Assembly (NCBI GenBank): GCA_017744515.1
Contig: JAGIBF010000042.1
Location: 1-64,000 of the forward strand
DNA: 64,000 nt
DNA from: Niastella sp.
GTDB taxonomy: Bacteria > Bacteroidota > Bacteroidia > Chitinophagales > Chitinophagaceae
Reading direction: 5' to 3'
Position numbers and translations under genes: made by a program. This document shows, in pieces, positions 1 through 8,018 of the stretch; position 1 is the stretch's first letter; each line of letters opens with the position of its first letter. The notes below the pieces were generated by a model. The model was not told the DNA's origin. It was given only the letters and a program-made list of their open reading frames with translations, and did no database searches.

Positions 1-276
1 GGTTTGACCTGGTATCGTACAAGTTTAAAATAATAACTTTGTTGTCCTGAACTTTATAGTACATCTTGTTGTGCCTGGTAATTAATATCCCTCTTACTCC
101 TGGTATCTTTTTTGAAGGAATTCCTACAAAGGGCTGTTGTTTGAGTAAGTTAAGCGGCGATCAATCTTAAGAAGGAATTCTACAGCAACCTTATCCTACC
201 ACTCTTTTTCGAGGTAGGTTAAAACTTTAAGAACTTTAGTAGTGAAGCGTTTTTTGACTATTACTTCGTACGCCAT
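1..276 (-). pseudogene. RelE/ParE-family toxin, disrupted and cut by window edge
   Basis: Reading the minus strand from an ATG at 276, inside the 3' end of the antitoxin gene, gives a start MAYEVIVKKRF and a helix ending in LEKEW. An in-frame TAG follows at 196-198. The same frame then continues as DKVAVEFLLKIDRRL to about 150, after which the reading must shift (one base missing or two extra) to continue as LLKQQPFVGIPSKK, IPGVRGILITRHNKMYY and VIILNLYDTRSN, the typical C-terminal half of ParE/RelE toxins. Family toxins are ribosome-dependent mRNases or gyrase poisons. Two independent lesions in about 90 codons indicate an inactive toxin, unless both are sequencing errors. The last few residues lie beyond position 1. 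The 16-nt overlap with the antitoxin is typical of such operons. Confidence 0.72.
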
Positions 277-506
277 TGCTGTGTCGCTTTTTTGAAGTCG
301 TCAACAGACATAGCGTCTTTATCAGCAGGTTCTTCAGACAGTGCTTTTAACTCATGAAACTGCTTTTCTGTAAGTTCATCAGTTATATCAGTCTCATTGG
401 TAGCTGCATAAAAAGAGAAATCTTCTTTCATCAACGATAAAAGCTCCTCGTCGTTGGTATTTTCAATCAAATCAACCAACTGTTTCTTTATTTCATCAAT
501 TGGCAT
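261..506 (-). CDS. Small acidic antitoxin-like protein
   Basis: An 81-residue protein rich in Asp and Glu. An N-terminal helix (MPIDEIKKQLVDLIENTND) is followed by a variable linker and a C-terminal stretch with W78. I do not recognise a specific domain, but size, charge and position resemble the small antitoxins that precede RelE/ParE toxins in Bacteroidota, and the reading frame just downstream is a recognisable but broken toxin of that kind. It would bind the toxin and probably its own operator. The gene has its own -7 motif TATATTTG 15 nt upstream. The antitoxin frame is intact, so it may be an orphan left after toxin decay, or it may still neutralise a toxin elsewhere. Confidence 0.6.
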   Translation of the reverse strand: MPIDEIKKQLVDLIENTNDEELLSLMKEDFSFYAATNETDITDELTEKQFHELKALSEEPADKDAMSVDDFKKATQQWRTK

Positions 507-520
507 TACGTTACTTTATT

Positions 521-528
521 CAAATATA
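521..528 (-). promoter_or_regulatory. -7 promoter element of the antitoxin gene
   Basis: On the minus strand TATATTTG matches the Bacteroidota -7 consensus TAnnTTTG exactly and ends 14 nt before the ATG. No clear TTTG -33 element is seen at the usual spacing. Confidence 0.5.
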
Positions 529-539
529 ATAAAAGATTA

Positions 540-992
540 TTATCCACCGAACACCTGCCGCCAGTGGTGGTCCATGTGTTCGATGTAATCGATGACCAGC
601 CATTCGAGTGTTTTAGATTCGCCGGCAGGGGTGATCACCGTATAAGGGAGCTTATCAGCGGGAATACTGCTGATAACATATACGATTTGCTGGTTGATTG
701 ATTTCCATAAATGCAGCATGTGATCCAATGGTAAATCCTGGTAGCGGTTGATGGCTACTAAACTATCCTGCATGTAGCGGAGGATCGTATATGGCTGTGG
801 CTGACTTTGCACATCTACAAACCGCTTGAGGTTGTTGATCCCCGAATCGATCAGGTGGCCCAGTATCTCCTTCTTCGACCACTTACCTGGTGCAGGCTTT
901 GCCAGCAGCTCTTCTGTGGATATCTCCTGGATACGCGCCGGAATATTGTTGATGTGAGCGGTTAAGTCGATGATCACTTGCCCGATAGTCAT
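540..992 (-). CDS. DinB-superfamily (DinB_2-like) protein
   Basis: A 150-residue four-helix-bundle protein of the DinB/YfiT superfamily, unrelated to DNA polymerase IV. Visible hallmarks are the PAPGKWSKKEILGHLIDS stretch, with His46 as first metal ligand, and the C-terminal YIEHMDHHW motif with His139, His142 and His143 as candidates for the other ligands. Family members bind a divalent metal and include thiol transferases (bacillithiol, mycothiol) and many proteins of unknown substrate. It overlaps the upstream membrane-protein gene by 4 nt (ATGA), so the two are translationally coupled. The substrate cannot be read from sequence. Confidence 0.8.
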   Translation of the reverse strand: MTIGQVIIDLTAHINNIPARIQEISTEELLAKPAPGKWSKKEILGHLIDSGINNLKRFVDVQSQPQPYTILRYMQDSLVAINRYQDLPLDHMLHLWKSINQQIVYVISSIPADKLPYTVITPAGESKTLEWLVIDYIEHMDHHWRQVFGG

Positions 993-1612
993 GATTGTGA
1001 ATTTTGTGGATACGTACGTACCTGATCACGGATGTAATCACGTGAAAACTGTTCTTTCAATACAAAAGATTTGCCACTCTTTTTCCAAGCGTCGATGATG
1101 TGGCAAATGGCCACATAGCTGTCGAAGTCGCGCAGGAAAAATTCATAGCTCTGTGTCTTTCCTTTATACCGGAAAGCCAGCACATTATCATCGCCGTTTA
1201 CACTACCATACCCACGGCTTCCACTTTTAGAAGACTTGCCAAAACTGAAACCGTAATATCCTCCGAGGTATATTGCTATGGACTGGATATTTTCAAACTC
1301 ATATTTATCGGCACCTACCTGTATATAATCTGCTGTAACGATCAGTTTTCTATCATCCCAGGCGCGCAAACTGAAAAAGGACTTTTGATTGATCGCACTG
1401 AATATGGGAGGTCCAATCAATATTCCTGTCCCCAGTAAGATCATATAAACATTGCCTTTCCCTACACTAAAGAAGCCAACTGCAATGATCACATACAGGA
1501 TCATTTTTACAGCCGCATAGCGCTTGTATTTATAAAATACCGTAGTGAGCGTATGTTCCTGCATAGGTTTGGAGTTGAGTAAGGTATCACTACCCACCAA
1601 CAAAATACTCAA
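989..1612 (-). CDS. Hypothetical membrane protein with two TM helices
   Basis: A protein of up to 207 residues with no family I recognise. Two hydrophobic segments near residues 36-52 and 55-72 form a hairpin, followed by a soluble domain rich in beta strands that includes a Gly/Ser-rich stretch (SFGKSSKSGSRGYGS). Layout resembles YcxB-like or PH-like membrane-anchored domains, which is only a topology argument. An internal Met17 (MQEHTLTT) is an equally good start and would shorten the N-terminus. It lies 13 nt after the thiolase stop codon and overlaps the DinB-fold gene, so it is the middle gene of a three-gene operon. Confidence 0.6.
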   Translation of the reverse strand: MSILLVGSDTLLNSKPMQEHTLTTVFYKYKRYAAVKMILYVIIAVGFFSVGKGNVYMILLGTGILIGPPIFSAINQKSFFSLRAWDDRKLIVTADYIQVGADKYEFENIQSIAIYLGGYYGFSFGKSSKSGSRGYGSVNGDDNVLAFRYKGKTQSYEFFLRDFDSYVAICHIIDAWKKSGKSFVLKEQFSRDYIRDQVRTYPQNSQS

Positions 1613-1625
1613 AACCCGTCAACTA

Positions 1626-2828
1626 TCATAGCCCCTCGTATACAATGGCAGCTCCCTGCCCTACTCCTACACACATGGTGGCAAGGCCACGTTTTGCACC
1701 GCGGCGTTTCATTTCATGCAATAAAGTAGCCGATATACGCGCACCGCTGCAACCTAATGGGTGACCAATGGCAATAGAACCCCCGTTCACATTTATTTTA
1801 GCAGCATCCAGTTCGAGGTCGCGCATGCAGGCGATAGACTGGGACGCGAAAGCTTCGTTGAGCTCGATGAGGTCAAGGTCTTTGGCAGTGATGCCAGCAC
1901 GCTGCAAAGCTTTACGTGAGGCTGGTACCGGACCAATGCCCATAATAGCAGGATCAACACCGGCAACAGCCATCGAGCGGATGGTAGCCATCGGCTGCAG
2001 GTTGTATTTTTTTACCGCGGCTTCACTGGCCAGCAACATAGCGGCAGCGCCATCATTGATACCGGAAGAGTTGCCGGCTGTAACGGAACCATCTTTTATA
2101 AATGCAGGCCGCAGAGAGGCCAACTTCTCCATAGAAGTTTTGCGGGGTGGCTCATCTGTTTCAAGGTATATCTTCTCGCTCTCGTTCTTACCGCCTAATA
2201 TTTCTACACCACTGATCTCCGCTTTCCAGATGCCTTTGCTTTGTGCAGCAAAATATTTCTCCTGACTTTGCAAGGCAAATTCATCCTGTTCCTGGCGGCC
2301 TATCTTCCACTGTTTAGCTACATTCTCGGCAGTTTCGCCCATGGAATAGGGATGGTATCGATCGGTGAGCTTTTTATTTACAAAGCGCCAGCCAATGGTA
2401 CTGTCATGCATCTCGTTGGTCCTGCTCCATCCCGTACCGGCCTTGGCCATTACAAACGGAGCGCGGGTCATACTCTCTACGCCACCTGCTATGTACAGTT
2501 CTCCTTCATCGCACATAATAGCACGGGCAGCATCCATGATGGCCTGCAAACCCGAAGCGCAAAGACGGTTTACGGTATTACCCGGCACCGTTACCGGCAG
2601 GCCAGCCAATAAGGCAGCCATACGCGCCACGTTGCGGTTGTCCTCACCAGCCTGGTTGGCATCTCCGGCAATCACATCTTCAATGGCATTGATATCTATA
2701 CTGGTGTTGCGTTGTAACAGCGATTTGATCACGTGGGCCAGCAGATCGTCGGGACGGATGGTGCTCAATACGCCACCATACTTTCCAATAGGGGTACGAA
2801 CTGCATCGATTACATATACTTTGCTCAT
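1626..2828 (-). CDS. Thiolase (acetyl-CoA acyltransferase), 3-oxoadipyl-CoA thiolase-like
   Basis: A 400-residue degradative thiolase that cleaves 3-oxoacyl-CoA with CoA to acetyl-CoA and a shortened acyl-CoA. Active-site residues are complete: nucleophile Cys90 in NRLCASG, His356 in GHPLGCSGAR and Cys386 in CVGVGQG, with LNEAFA before the His loop. The N-terminus RTPIGKYGG, the stretch NQAGEDNRNVARMAALLAGLP and the length match PcaF/PaaJ-type 3-oxoadipyl-CoA thiolases better than FadA. No other beta-ketoadipate or phenylacetate genes are nearby, so a general fatty-acid or amino-acid role remains possible. A TATATTTG -7 box lies 18 nt upstream. It heads an operon with the membrane protein and DinB-fold genes. 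Confidence 0.88.
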   Translation of the reverse strand: MSKVYVIDAVRTPIGKYGGVLSTIRPDDLLAHVIKSLLQRNTSIDINAIEDVIAGDANQAGEDNRNVARMAALLAGLPVTVPGNTVNRLCASGLQAIMDAARAIMCDEGELYIAGGVESMTRAPFVMAKAGTGWSRTNEMHDSTIGWRFVNKKLTDRYHPYSMGETAENVAKQWKIGRQEQDEFALQSQEKYFAAQSKGIWKAEISGVEILGGKNESEKIYLETDEPPRKTSMEKLASLRPAFIKDGSVTAGNSSGINDGAAAMLLASEAAVKKYNLQPMATIRSMAVAGVDPAIMGIGPVPASRKALQRAGITAKDLDLIELNEAFASQSIACMRDLELDAAKINVNGGSIAIGHPLGCSGARISATLLHEMKRRGAKRGLATMCVGVGQGAAIVYEGL

Positions 2829-2846
2829 ATAGCTTTATTGAAGGGG

Positions 2847-2854
2847 CAAATATA
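2847..2854 (-). promoter_or_regulatory. -7 promoter element of the thiolase operon
   Basis: Minus-strand TATATTTG, an exact TAnnTTTG match, 18 nt before the thiolase ATG. The upstream -33 position reads only TGTT. Confidence 0.5.
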
Positions 2855-2975
2855 AGTGGTTTGACTTTTAGCTAACAGGCATTAGCGCATTTGCCATATA
2901 TTATTGCATATCAATTCATTACAATATATGTAGGACGTCTAAAACCCGAAAACCTGAATTGTGCCCCGGTTAAAG

Positions 2976-2983
2976 TACCTTTG
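2976..2983 (+). promoter_or_regulatory. -7 element placing rlmN on a near-leaderless mRNA
   Basis: TACCTTTG matches TAnnTTTG and is followed by only five bases (CAGCG) before the rlmN ATG. Transcription starting at the normal distance would begin at or next to the start codon. Confidence 0.5.
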
Positions 2984-2988
2984 CAGCG

Positions 2989-4044
2989 ATGAAAACGGCG
3001 AAGAAAAATATCCGGCACCTCACGCCGGATGAATTGAATGGTTATTTTGAAACACTGGGGGAAAAGAAGTTCCGCGCAAAACAGGTGTATGAATGGTTAT
3101 GGCTGAAGCAGGCTCAATCTTTTGATGCCATGACCAACCTGAGCAAGGAGCTGCGTGCCAAACTCGCCGATAATTTCTCACTTCCTGCACTTACTGTAGA
3201 TGCTACTCAATACTCTGCCGACGGCACTGTCAAGTCACGTTTCAAAACGCATGACGGCCATCTGGTGGAAGGTGTGCTGATACCCACCGACGATCGTAAA
3301 ACGGCTTGTGTATCCTCTCAGATCGGTTGCTCACTAAGCTGTAAGTTTTGTGCTACCGGTTATATGGACCGCAAGCGCAATCTCGACTTTGATGAGATCT
3401 ACGACGAAGTGGTGCTGATCAACCAGCAAAGTGAACGCGTGTACGAAAAGAAGCTGACGAATATTGTGTTTATGGGTATGGGTGAGCCGTTGCTGAACTA
3501 TCGCAATGTGCTGAAATCGATCGAACGCATCACTTCACCGGATGGATTGGGCATGAGCCCCCGCCGCATCACCGTTTCTACTGCCGGTGTTGCGAAGCAG
3601 ATCAAGCAACTGGGTGATGACAATGTACGGTTCAAACTGGCGCTGTCATTACACGCTGCCAACGACAAGAAGCGTAATGAGATCATGCCCATCAATGAAA
3701 GCAACAATCTGGAAGCACTGATCGAAGCACTGAATTACTTTTATAAGAAAACAGAGAACGAGATCACGTTTGAATATATCCTGTTCAACAATTTCAACGA
3801 CAGCCTCAAAGATGCCGATGAACTGATCAAGATATACAGGCAGGTGCCTGCCGACTTAGTAAATATCATAGAGTACAACCCTATCGATATGGCCACCTTC
3901 CGCAAGCCGGATGAAAAGGTGACCAACACGTTTATGGAGTACCTCGAGAAGCACCGTGTGAATGCCCGGCTGAGAAGAAGCCGTGGTAAAGATATCGATG
4001 CCGCCTGTGGTCAATTGGCGAATAAGGAAGGCATCATTAATTAA
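2989..4044 (+). CDS. rlmN: 23S rRNA (adenine2503-C2)-methyltransferase / tRNA A37 methyltransferase RlmN
   Basis: A 351-residue radical-SAM enzyme that methylates C2 of A2503 in 23S rRNA and of A37 in certain tRNAs, tuning the peptide exit tunnel and decoding fidelity. The CxxxCxxC [4Fe-4S] motif is Cys114, Cys118 and Cys121 (CSLSCKFC). The GMGEPLLNY SAM-contact motif follows near residue 165, and the C-terminal Cys340 in AACGQL corresponds to the Cys that forms the protein-RNA adduct. N-terminal HTPDEL-type helices and length are normal for the family. It is a monocistronic gene with a promoter box almost touching the start codon, and is followed by an interspersed repeat hairpin. Confidence 0.96.
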   Translation: MKTAKKNIRHLTPDELNGYFETLGEKKFRAKQVYEWLWLKQAQSFDAMTNLSKELRAKLADNFSLPALTVDATQYSADGTVKSRFKTHDGHLVEGVLIPTDDRKTACVSSQIGCSLSCKFCATGYMDRKRNLDFDEIYDEVVLINQQSERVYEKKLTNIVFMGMGEPLLNYRNVLKSIERITSPDGLGMSPRRITVSTAGVAKQIKQLGDDNVRFKLALSLHAANDKKRNEIMPINESNNLEALIEALNYFYKKTENEITFEYILFNNFNDSLKDADELIKIYRQVPADLVNIIEYNPIDMATFRKPDEKVTNTFMEYLEKHRVNARLRRSRGKDIDAACGQLANKEGIIN

Positions 4045-4051
4045 GGTTCAG

Positions 4052-4128
4052 TTTTTTGTCAGGCTGAGTTTATCGAAGCCGCCTTCGACAGGCTTCCTGC
4101 AAAGCGGGACACGCAGGCTGACAAAAGG
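4052..4128. repeat. Interspersed repeat (family A) forming a hairpin after rlmN
   Basis: Two arms, TTTTGTCAGGCTG at 4054-4066 and CAGGCTGACAAAA at 4114-4126, pair with one mismatch. The interior contains the family core CTTCGACAGG followed by CTTCCTGCAAAGCGGGACA, which recurs in altered form at 39410-39440. It begins seven bases after the rlmN stop codon and could act as a terminator or 3' stabiliser. Confidence 0.7.
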
Positions 4129-4173
4129 ATTATATATTTCATCATTACTGTTGTAAAACAGCAAATCAATTTT

Positions 4174-5607
4174 ATGAGTAAGAGTAAAGGTTCAGCCTCG
4201 TTTGGCAAGTTTATCCAACAAAAAGAGACAGGCGCAAAAAAGAAAGAACGCATCCGCCAGGAGAAGAAAGCTGTGCGCCAGGAAACAAAAGCCTATTTCG
4301 ATAAGAAGAAAGCAGAAGCAAGGGCATTCCGTGAAGGTAATGCAGCCAATGCTTCCGGCGTAGCACCTAAAACACCCAAGGGTGGTTTTCCCAGTGCAGT
4401 AGGCAGAAAGCCTAAGTCAGCCGATAACCAAAATACCGATGACTGGCAAAGTGGAAGAGACAGCATGCGGGAAGGTACAAAGGGTACCGGCAAGAAGTTT
4501 GTGAACAAGGGGTATAACCGCATGAGCTATATGGAGCGGAAGAAGAAGCAGGCGGAGAAGGCGCAGAATCCGGAATCCAGAACACAGCATACAGAATACA
4601 GAAGTCAGAAGTCGGAGGTAGGAAGTAAGAAACCGGCAACCGGCAATCAGCAATCGGCAGTTAAAAAACCGCAAACAACAGGTAACAAGCCGCCTTTTGA
4701 AAAACGCACAGAAAGTAAGCAACCTTTTACTAAAGCGCCGGCCAACAGGCCAGCCTTCACAAAAGCACCTGCTGCCAAAGCAGCTGTTGCTGGCAACAAG
4801 CCTAAGCTGGCTGTTACAAAATCTACACAGGAGGCTGCTAAACCTGCTTCAGGCAAAGCAGCACCAAACGTTATTCCTCTCAATAAGTTTATTGCACACT
4901 CGGGCATTACCTCACGCAGGGATGCAGCGGATATTGTGAAATCAGGCACTGTAGTGGTGAATGGCAAAGTGGTTACAGAGCCAGGCTTTAAAGTGAGCAA
5001 ACAGGATGAAGTGAAAGTGAATGGCAAAGTGATACAGATACGCCAAACCATGGTGTACATCCTGATCAATAAGCCCAAAGACTTTATCACTACTACCGAA
5101 GATCCGCAAGGCCGGAAGACAGTATTGGACATCATAAAAAATGCCACTACTGAAAGGATATATCCTGTTGGCCGCCTCGACCGCAACACGACCGGTGTGT
5201 TGCTGCTCACCAATGATGGCGAGCTGGCGCAAAAGCTAACGCACCCCAGCTACATGGTGAAGAAGATCTATGAAGTGAAGCTGGACAAGCCCCTGGTGAA
5301 GAAAGACTTCGATGCCATCGTGAATGGTATTACCCTCGAAGATGGTTTCATTGCTCCCGATGCACTGGCCTATGCCGACAGCAAGGACAAGAGCATAATT
5401 GGTATCGAGATACATAGCGGCCGAAACCGCATCGTGCGCCGCATCTTTGAACACATGGGTTATGATGTGCGCAACCTGGACCGGGTAATGTATGCCAACC
5501 TCACCAAGAAAAATGTAGACCGCGGCAAATGGCGTTTCCTCAACGAGAAGGAAGTGCGCCTGCTGAAATACCTCAATAGTTCATACACCAAAAAACAAAA
5601 TGTCTAA
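4174..5607 (+). CDS. RsuA/RluB-type rRNA pseudouridine synthase with long basic N-terminal extension
   Basis: A 477-residue protein. Residues 234-290 form an S4 RNA-binding domain (LNKFIAHSGITSRRDAADIV). Residues 294-470 are the RsuA/RluB/E/F catalytic domain with Asp336 in GRLDRNTTG as catalytic residue. It should isomerise a uridine in large-subunit rRNA, RluB-like by overall layout. The first 230 residues are low complexity, rich in Lys, Ala and Gln, with charged coiled-coil character and a repeated FTKAPA motif. Such extensions are common in Bacteroidota RluB homologues. Within it, residues 131-166 are encoded by a quasi-repetitive DNA tract that looks like spacer repeat. It is followed after 2 nt by a second pseudouridine synthase. 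Confidence 0.9.
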   Translation: MSKSKGSASFGKFIQQKETGAKKKERIRQEKKAVRQETKAYFDKKKAEARAFREGNAANASGVAPKTPKGGFPSAVGRKPKSADNQNTDDWQSGRDSMREGTKGTGKKFVNKGYNRMSYMERKKKQAEKAQNPESRTQHTEYRSQKSEVGSKKPATGNQQSAVKKPQTTGNKPPFEKRTESKQPFTKAPANRPAFTKAPAAKAAVAGNKPKLAVTKSTQEAAKPASGKAAPNVIPLNKFIAHSGITSRRDAADIVKSGTVVVNGKVVTEPGFKVSKQDEVKVNGKVIQIRQTMVYILINKPKDFITTTEDPQGRKTVLDIIKNATTERIYPVGRLDRNTTGVLLLTNDGELAQKLTHPSYMVKKIYEVKLDKPLVKKDFDAIVNGITLEDGFIAPDALAYADSKDKSIIGIEIHSGRNRIVRRIFEHMGYDVRNLDRVMYANLTKKNVDRGKWRFLNEKEVRLLKYLNSSYTKKQNV

Positions 5608-5609
5608 GC

Positions 5610-6329
5610 GTGGTTAAGATAGCTCCTGAGATACTGTTGGAAAATGATCATTTTGTTGTGCTCAATAAGCCGTCGGGCCTGTTGAGCATTCCCGATCGTG
5701 AAGGCAAAGAGTTTTCCCTGAAGCAAATGCTGCAGGAAAAGTATGGCCAGATATTTACCGTGCACCGCCTCGACCGCGATACCAGTGGCATCATCGTATT
5801 TGCCCGGGATGAAGAAACGCACAAGTTCCTTTCCAAGGCGTTCGAAGAAAGAACGGTAGAGAAATACTATCAGGGTATTGTGAATGGTGTGCCGCCCATC
5901 AAGCAAAAGACCGTCAATGAGCCCATTGCAGAGAATATGACCAAACGTGGTGTGATGCTGATCCACCAGCGGGGAAAGCAATCCATCACCGATTATGAAG
6001 TGCTGGAAGAGTTTGGCAAATTTTCCCTGGTACAGTTCCGCATTCATACAGGGCGCACTCACCAGATACGGGTACATATGCAGCATGAAGGTCACCCTAT
6101 CGTAGTGGATGAACTTTATGGCGATCCCAAGCCCATCCTTGTATCATCTTTCAAACGCAACTATAACCTTTCCAAGAGCGAAGAGGAAGAAAAGCCCATC
6201 CTTGGCAGACTGGGACTGCATGCCGCCAGGCTGCAGTTTACCGATGCGCAGGGGGTATCTTATAACATCGAAGCTCCGCTACCGAAAGATATGCGGGCGC
6301 TGTTGCAGCAATTAAGAAAGCGTAAGTAA
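5610..6329 (+). CDS. RluA-family pseudouridine synthase without S4 domain
   Basis: A 239-residue enzyme whose catalytic motif HRLDRDTSG places the nucleophilic Asp at residue 55. The second family motif HTGRTHQIRVHM lies near 148-159. The S4 domain found in RluC and RluD is absent, so it resembles RluA or TruC-sized members acting on tRNA or 23S rRNA; the target uridine cannot be assigned. The start is a GTG two bases after the stop of the preceding pseudouridine synthase, which implies translational coupling and a dedicated RNA-modification operon. A strong shared hairpin follows. Confidence 0.88.
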   Translation: MVKIAPEILLENDHFVVLNKPSGLLSIPDREGKEFSLKQMLQEKYGQIFTVHRLDRDTSGIIVFARDEETHKFLSKAFEERTVEKYYQGIVNGVPPIKQKTVNEPIAENMTKRGVMLIHQRGKQSITDYEVLEEFGKFSLVQFRIHTGRTHQIRVHMQHEGHPIVVDELYGDPKPILVSSFKRNYNLSKSEEEEKPILGRLGLHAARLQFTDAQGVSYNIEAPLPKDMRALLQQLRKRK

Positions 6330-6350
6330 TTATAGTATTCAGCATTCAAC

Positions 6351-6392
6351 GAAGGAGTAATACGCATCCTACCCGGGAAGTATTACTCCTTC
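6351..6392. terminator. Bidirectional terminator hairpin between convergent genes
   Basis: A perfect 13-bp stem, GAAGGAGTAATAC at 6351-6363 and GTATTACTCCTTC at 6380-6392, with a 16-nt loop. The right arm includes the last codons and stop of the minus-strand glycosyltransferase gene, so its coding 3' end doubles as half of the terminator. Confidence 0.7.
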
Positions 6393-7891
6393 TTGTATAA
6401 CACCCAAATCTCATTGATAGAGTTCATTTTCTTCGAATGCAGGAACTCGTTCAATCCCCATAAGAAATCGGAAGAGTGCATCACCGGCTTAAAGCCCATA
6501 CTATCTACCACTGCCTGGTGCTTAATGATCTCGTTATAAGTGCTCACGAAGTAAGTATCTTTTTGTGTCAACACCCTGATCGAGTCAGGATCTTTGAACT
6601 TCCTGATCGTAATGTTAGGCGCACCGTTTTTGTAGAATACCTGTGGGCTCGCACTCGGTGTTTCAAACGGATGCTGACCCAGTGAATAGATCGTTACGGG
6701 CTGCCCGTCGAACTTCTTCGTTAACAGATGAGAGAACTGAACGGTTTGTCCGTAGGGAACGAACGCCATCATCACCAACGCGAAACAATTCAGTACGATC
6801 GTAAACCACAACAGTCCTTTCATGAAACCCCTCACCCACTGTTTGGTATGCTGATAAAAATGCTCCAGATCTGGCAAGGTCCAGCCAATGATCAACGGCA
6901 GCACATTAAAGATGGGGAATATGAAACGTTCTTCCTTATGCCCCACCATCGAGTGGGCGATCACAAACAGCACTGTACCCAGGTATATCGGGTTGCGGTA
7001 AAGCTTGACGGATGATTTGAGCGCGTAATAGAAAAATATCAGGCAGAATAACGGCGCCGGCATTACTCCCAAGATCAATCCGATATAGCGTACAAAGCTG
7101 CTTTCACCAAAGCCAGCCGCCCGCTTGTCGAAGATATTGGTATAGAAATACGTGTAGGGTGTCAGCACCCACTCTTTGTAAAACAGGTAATCGAGGTAAA
7201 CATTCAGCACAAAGCCCACTCCAAAGCCAATAGCGATCGGCAGCAGGTGCTTGTATTTCTTTTCGAAGAACAATAGCCAGATAGCCACGCCTACCATGGC
7301 AAACCCGATCTGGAACCGGAAGTAGAATGCAATACTAAACAGGAAGCCGATCAGCAACAGGAATAAAAAGCCTGGCTGTTTATCTTTTTTAACATCATAC
7401 CACAACAGTGTTCCAAAAAACGCTACGGACGACATCATCTCCGAACAGAACAGCGTACGCGTATAAGGCAGTACCCATGTAAAGTTCATCAGCAGCAACA
7501 CATACATCAATATCTTCCGCGGACCATTCCTGAAGTAATGGAAGGCCATCAGGTTGAACACTGCATACATCACCAGACCCAGTATTACCCGCAGAACGGT
7601 CAACTGTGCATAGGGGTCCGTGAAACCGATAGCGTTACAGAGTTTATTATAACCCGTAAATAAATATACCTGGATGGTAGGCCTAACAAAGTGGTTGATC
7701 TCCCATACATATTTCGCTCCATTATCTACCCCTTGCTGAAACAGTGAGAATTCGATGATCTGGAAATGCTGGTCTGCGCTGGAGTACCCGATAGCTGTAA
7801 TAGCTGTAATCAGCTGAAGGAGGATGCCCCCCATTAAGATCAGTTGCAGCCGGCGGTCGCTTTGAATGATACGCTTTATGTCGGTAAACAT
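6383..7891 (-). CDS. GT-C glycosyltransferase, Alg9/PIG-B (GT22)-like mannosyltransferase
   Basis: An integral membrane protein of about 502 residues from the chosen start (MFTDIKRI). It has about ten hydrophobic helices, an acidic first-loop motif SSADQHFQIIEF and a later GHKEERFIFP segment. The HKEERF motif is the signature of Alg9/PIG-B-type GT22 enzymes that transfer sugars from lipid-phosphate donors outside the membrane. The likely role is glycosylation of a lipid, glycan or protein in the cell envelope; donor and acceptor are unknown. An in-frame Met 22 codons upstream exists, but a TATATTTA -7 box lies between the two, which favours the downstream start. The gene is monocistronic. Confidence 0.8.
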   Translation of the reverse strand: MFTDIKRIIQSDRRLQLILMGGILLQLITAITAIGYSSADQHFQIIEFSLFQQGVDNGAKYVWEINHFVRPTIQVYLFTGYNKLCNAIGFTDPYAQLTVLRVILGLVMYAVFNLMAFHYFRNGPRKILMYVLLLMNFTWVLPYTRTLFCSEMMSSVAFFGTLLWYDVKKDKQPGFLFLLLIGFLFSIAFYFRFQIGFAMVGVAIWLLFFEKKYKHLLPIAIGFGVGFVLNVYLDYLFYKEWVLTPYTYFYTNIFDKRAAGFGESSFVRYIGLILGVMPAPLFCLIFFYYALKSSVKLYRNPIYLGTVLFVIAHSMVGHKEERFIFPIFNVLPLIIGWTLPDLEHFYQHTKQWVRGFMKGLLWFTIVLNCFALVMMAFVPYGQTVQFSHLLTKKFDGQPVTIYSLGQHPFETPSASPQVFYKNGAPNITIRKFKDPDSIRVLTQKDTYFVSTYNEIIKHQAVVDSMGFKPVMHSSDFLWGLNEFLHSKKMNSINEIWVLYKKE

Positions 7892-7916
7892 GGGATGGTA
7901 TAATAATAAGAAGGGG

Positions 7917-7924
7917 TAAATATA
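7917..7924 (-). promoter_or_regulatory. -7 element of the glycosyltransferase gene
   Basis: Minus-strand TATATTTA, one mismatch from TAnnTTTG, 25 nt before the ATG at 7891. Its position inside the longer reading frame decides the start choice. Confidence 0.4.
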
Positions 7925-7950
7925 GACAAGATTTGCCTCCCTGCCACCAT

Positions 7951-7988
7951 CTGTCATTGGTCACTTCGCCGCTGCGTTTGAAATGACG
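7951..7988. repeat. Interspersed repeat (family B)
   Basis: Read on the minus strand it contains GTCATTTCAAACGCAGC followed by GGCGAAGTGA. This matches the order of blocks in the longer copy at 20679-20756 (GTCATTTCGAACGGAGCC and GCGGCGTAGTGAG). Confidence 0.55.
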
Positions 7989-8018
7989 ATTATTTAACAT
8001 GGATACCTGTAGGAAAAA

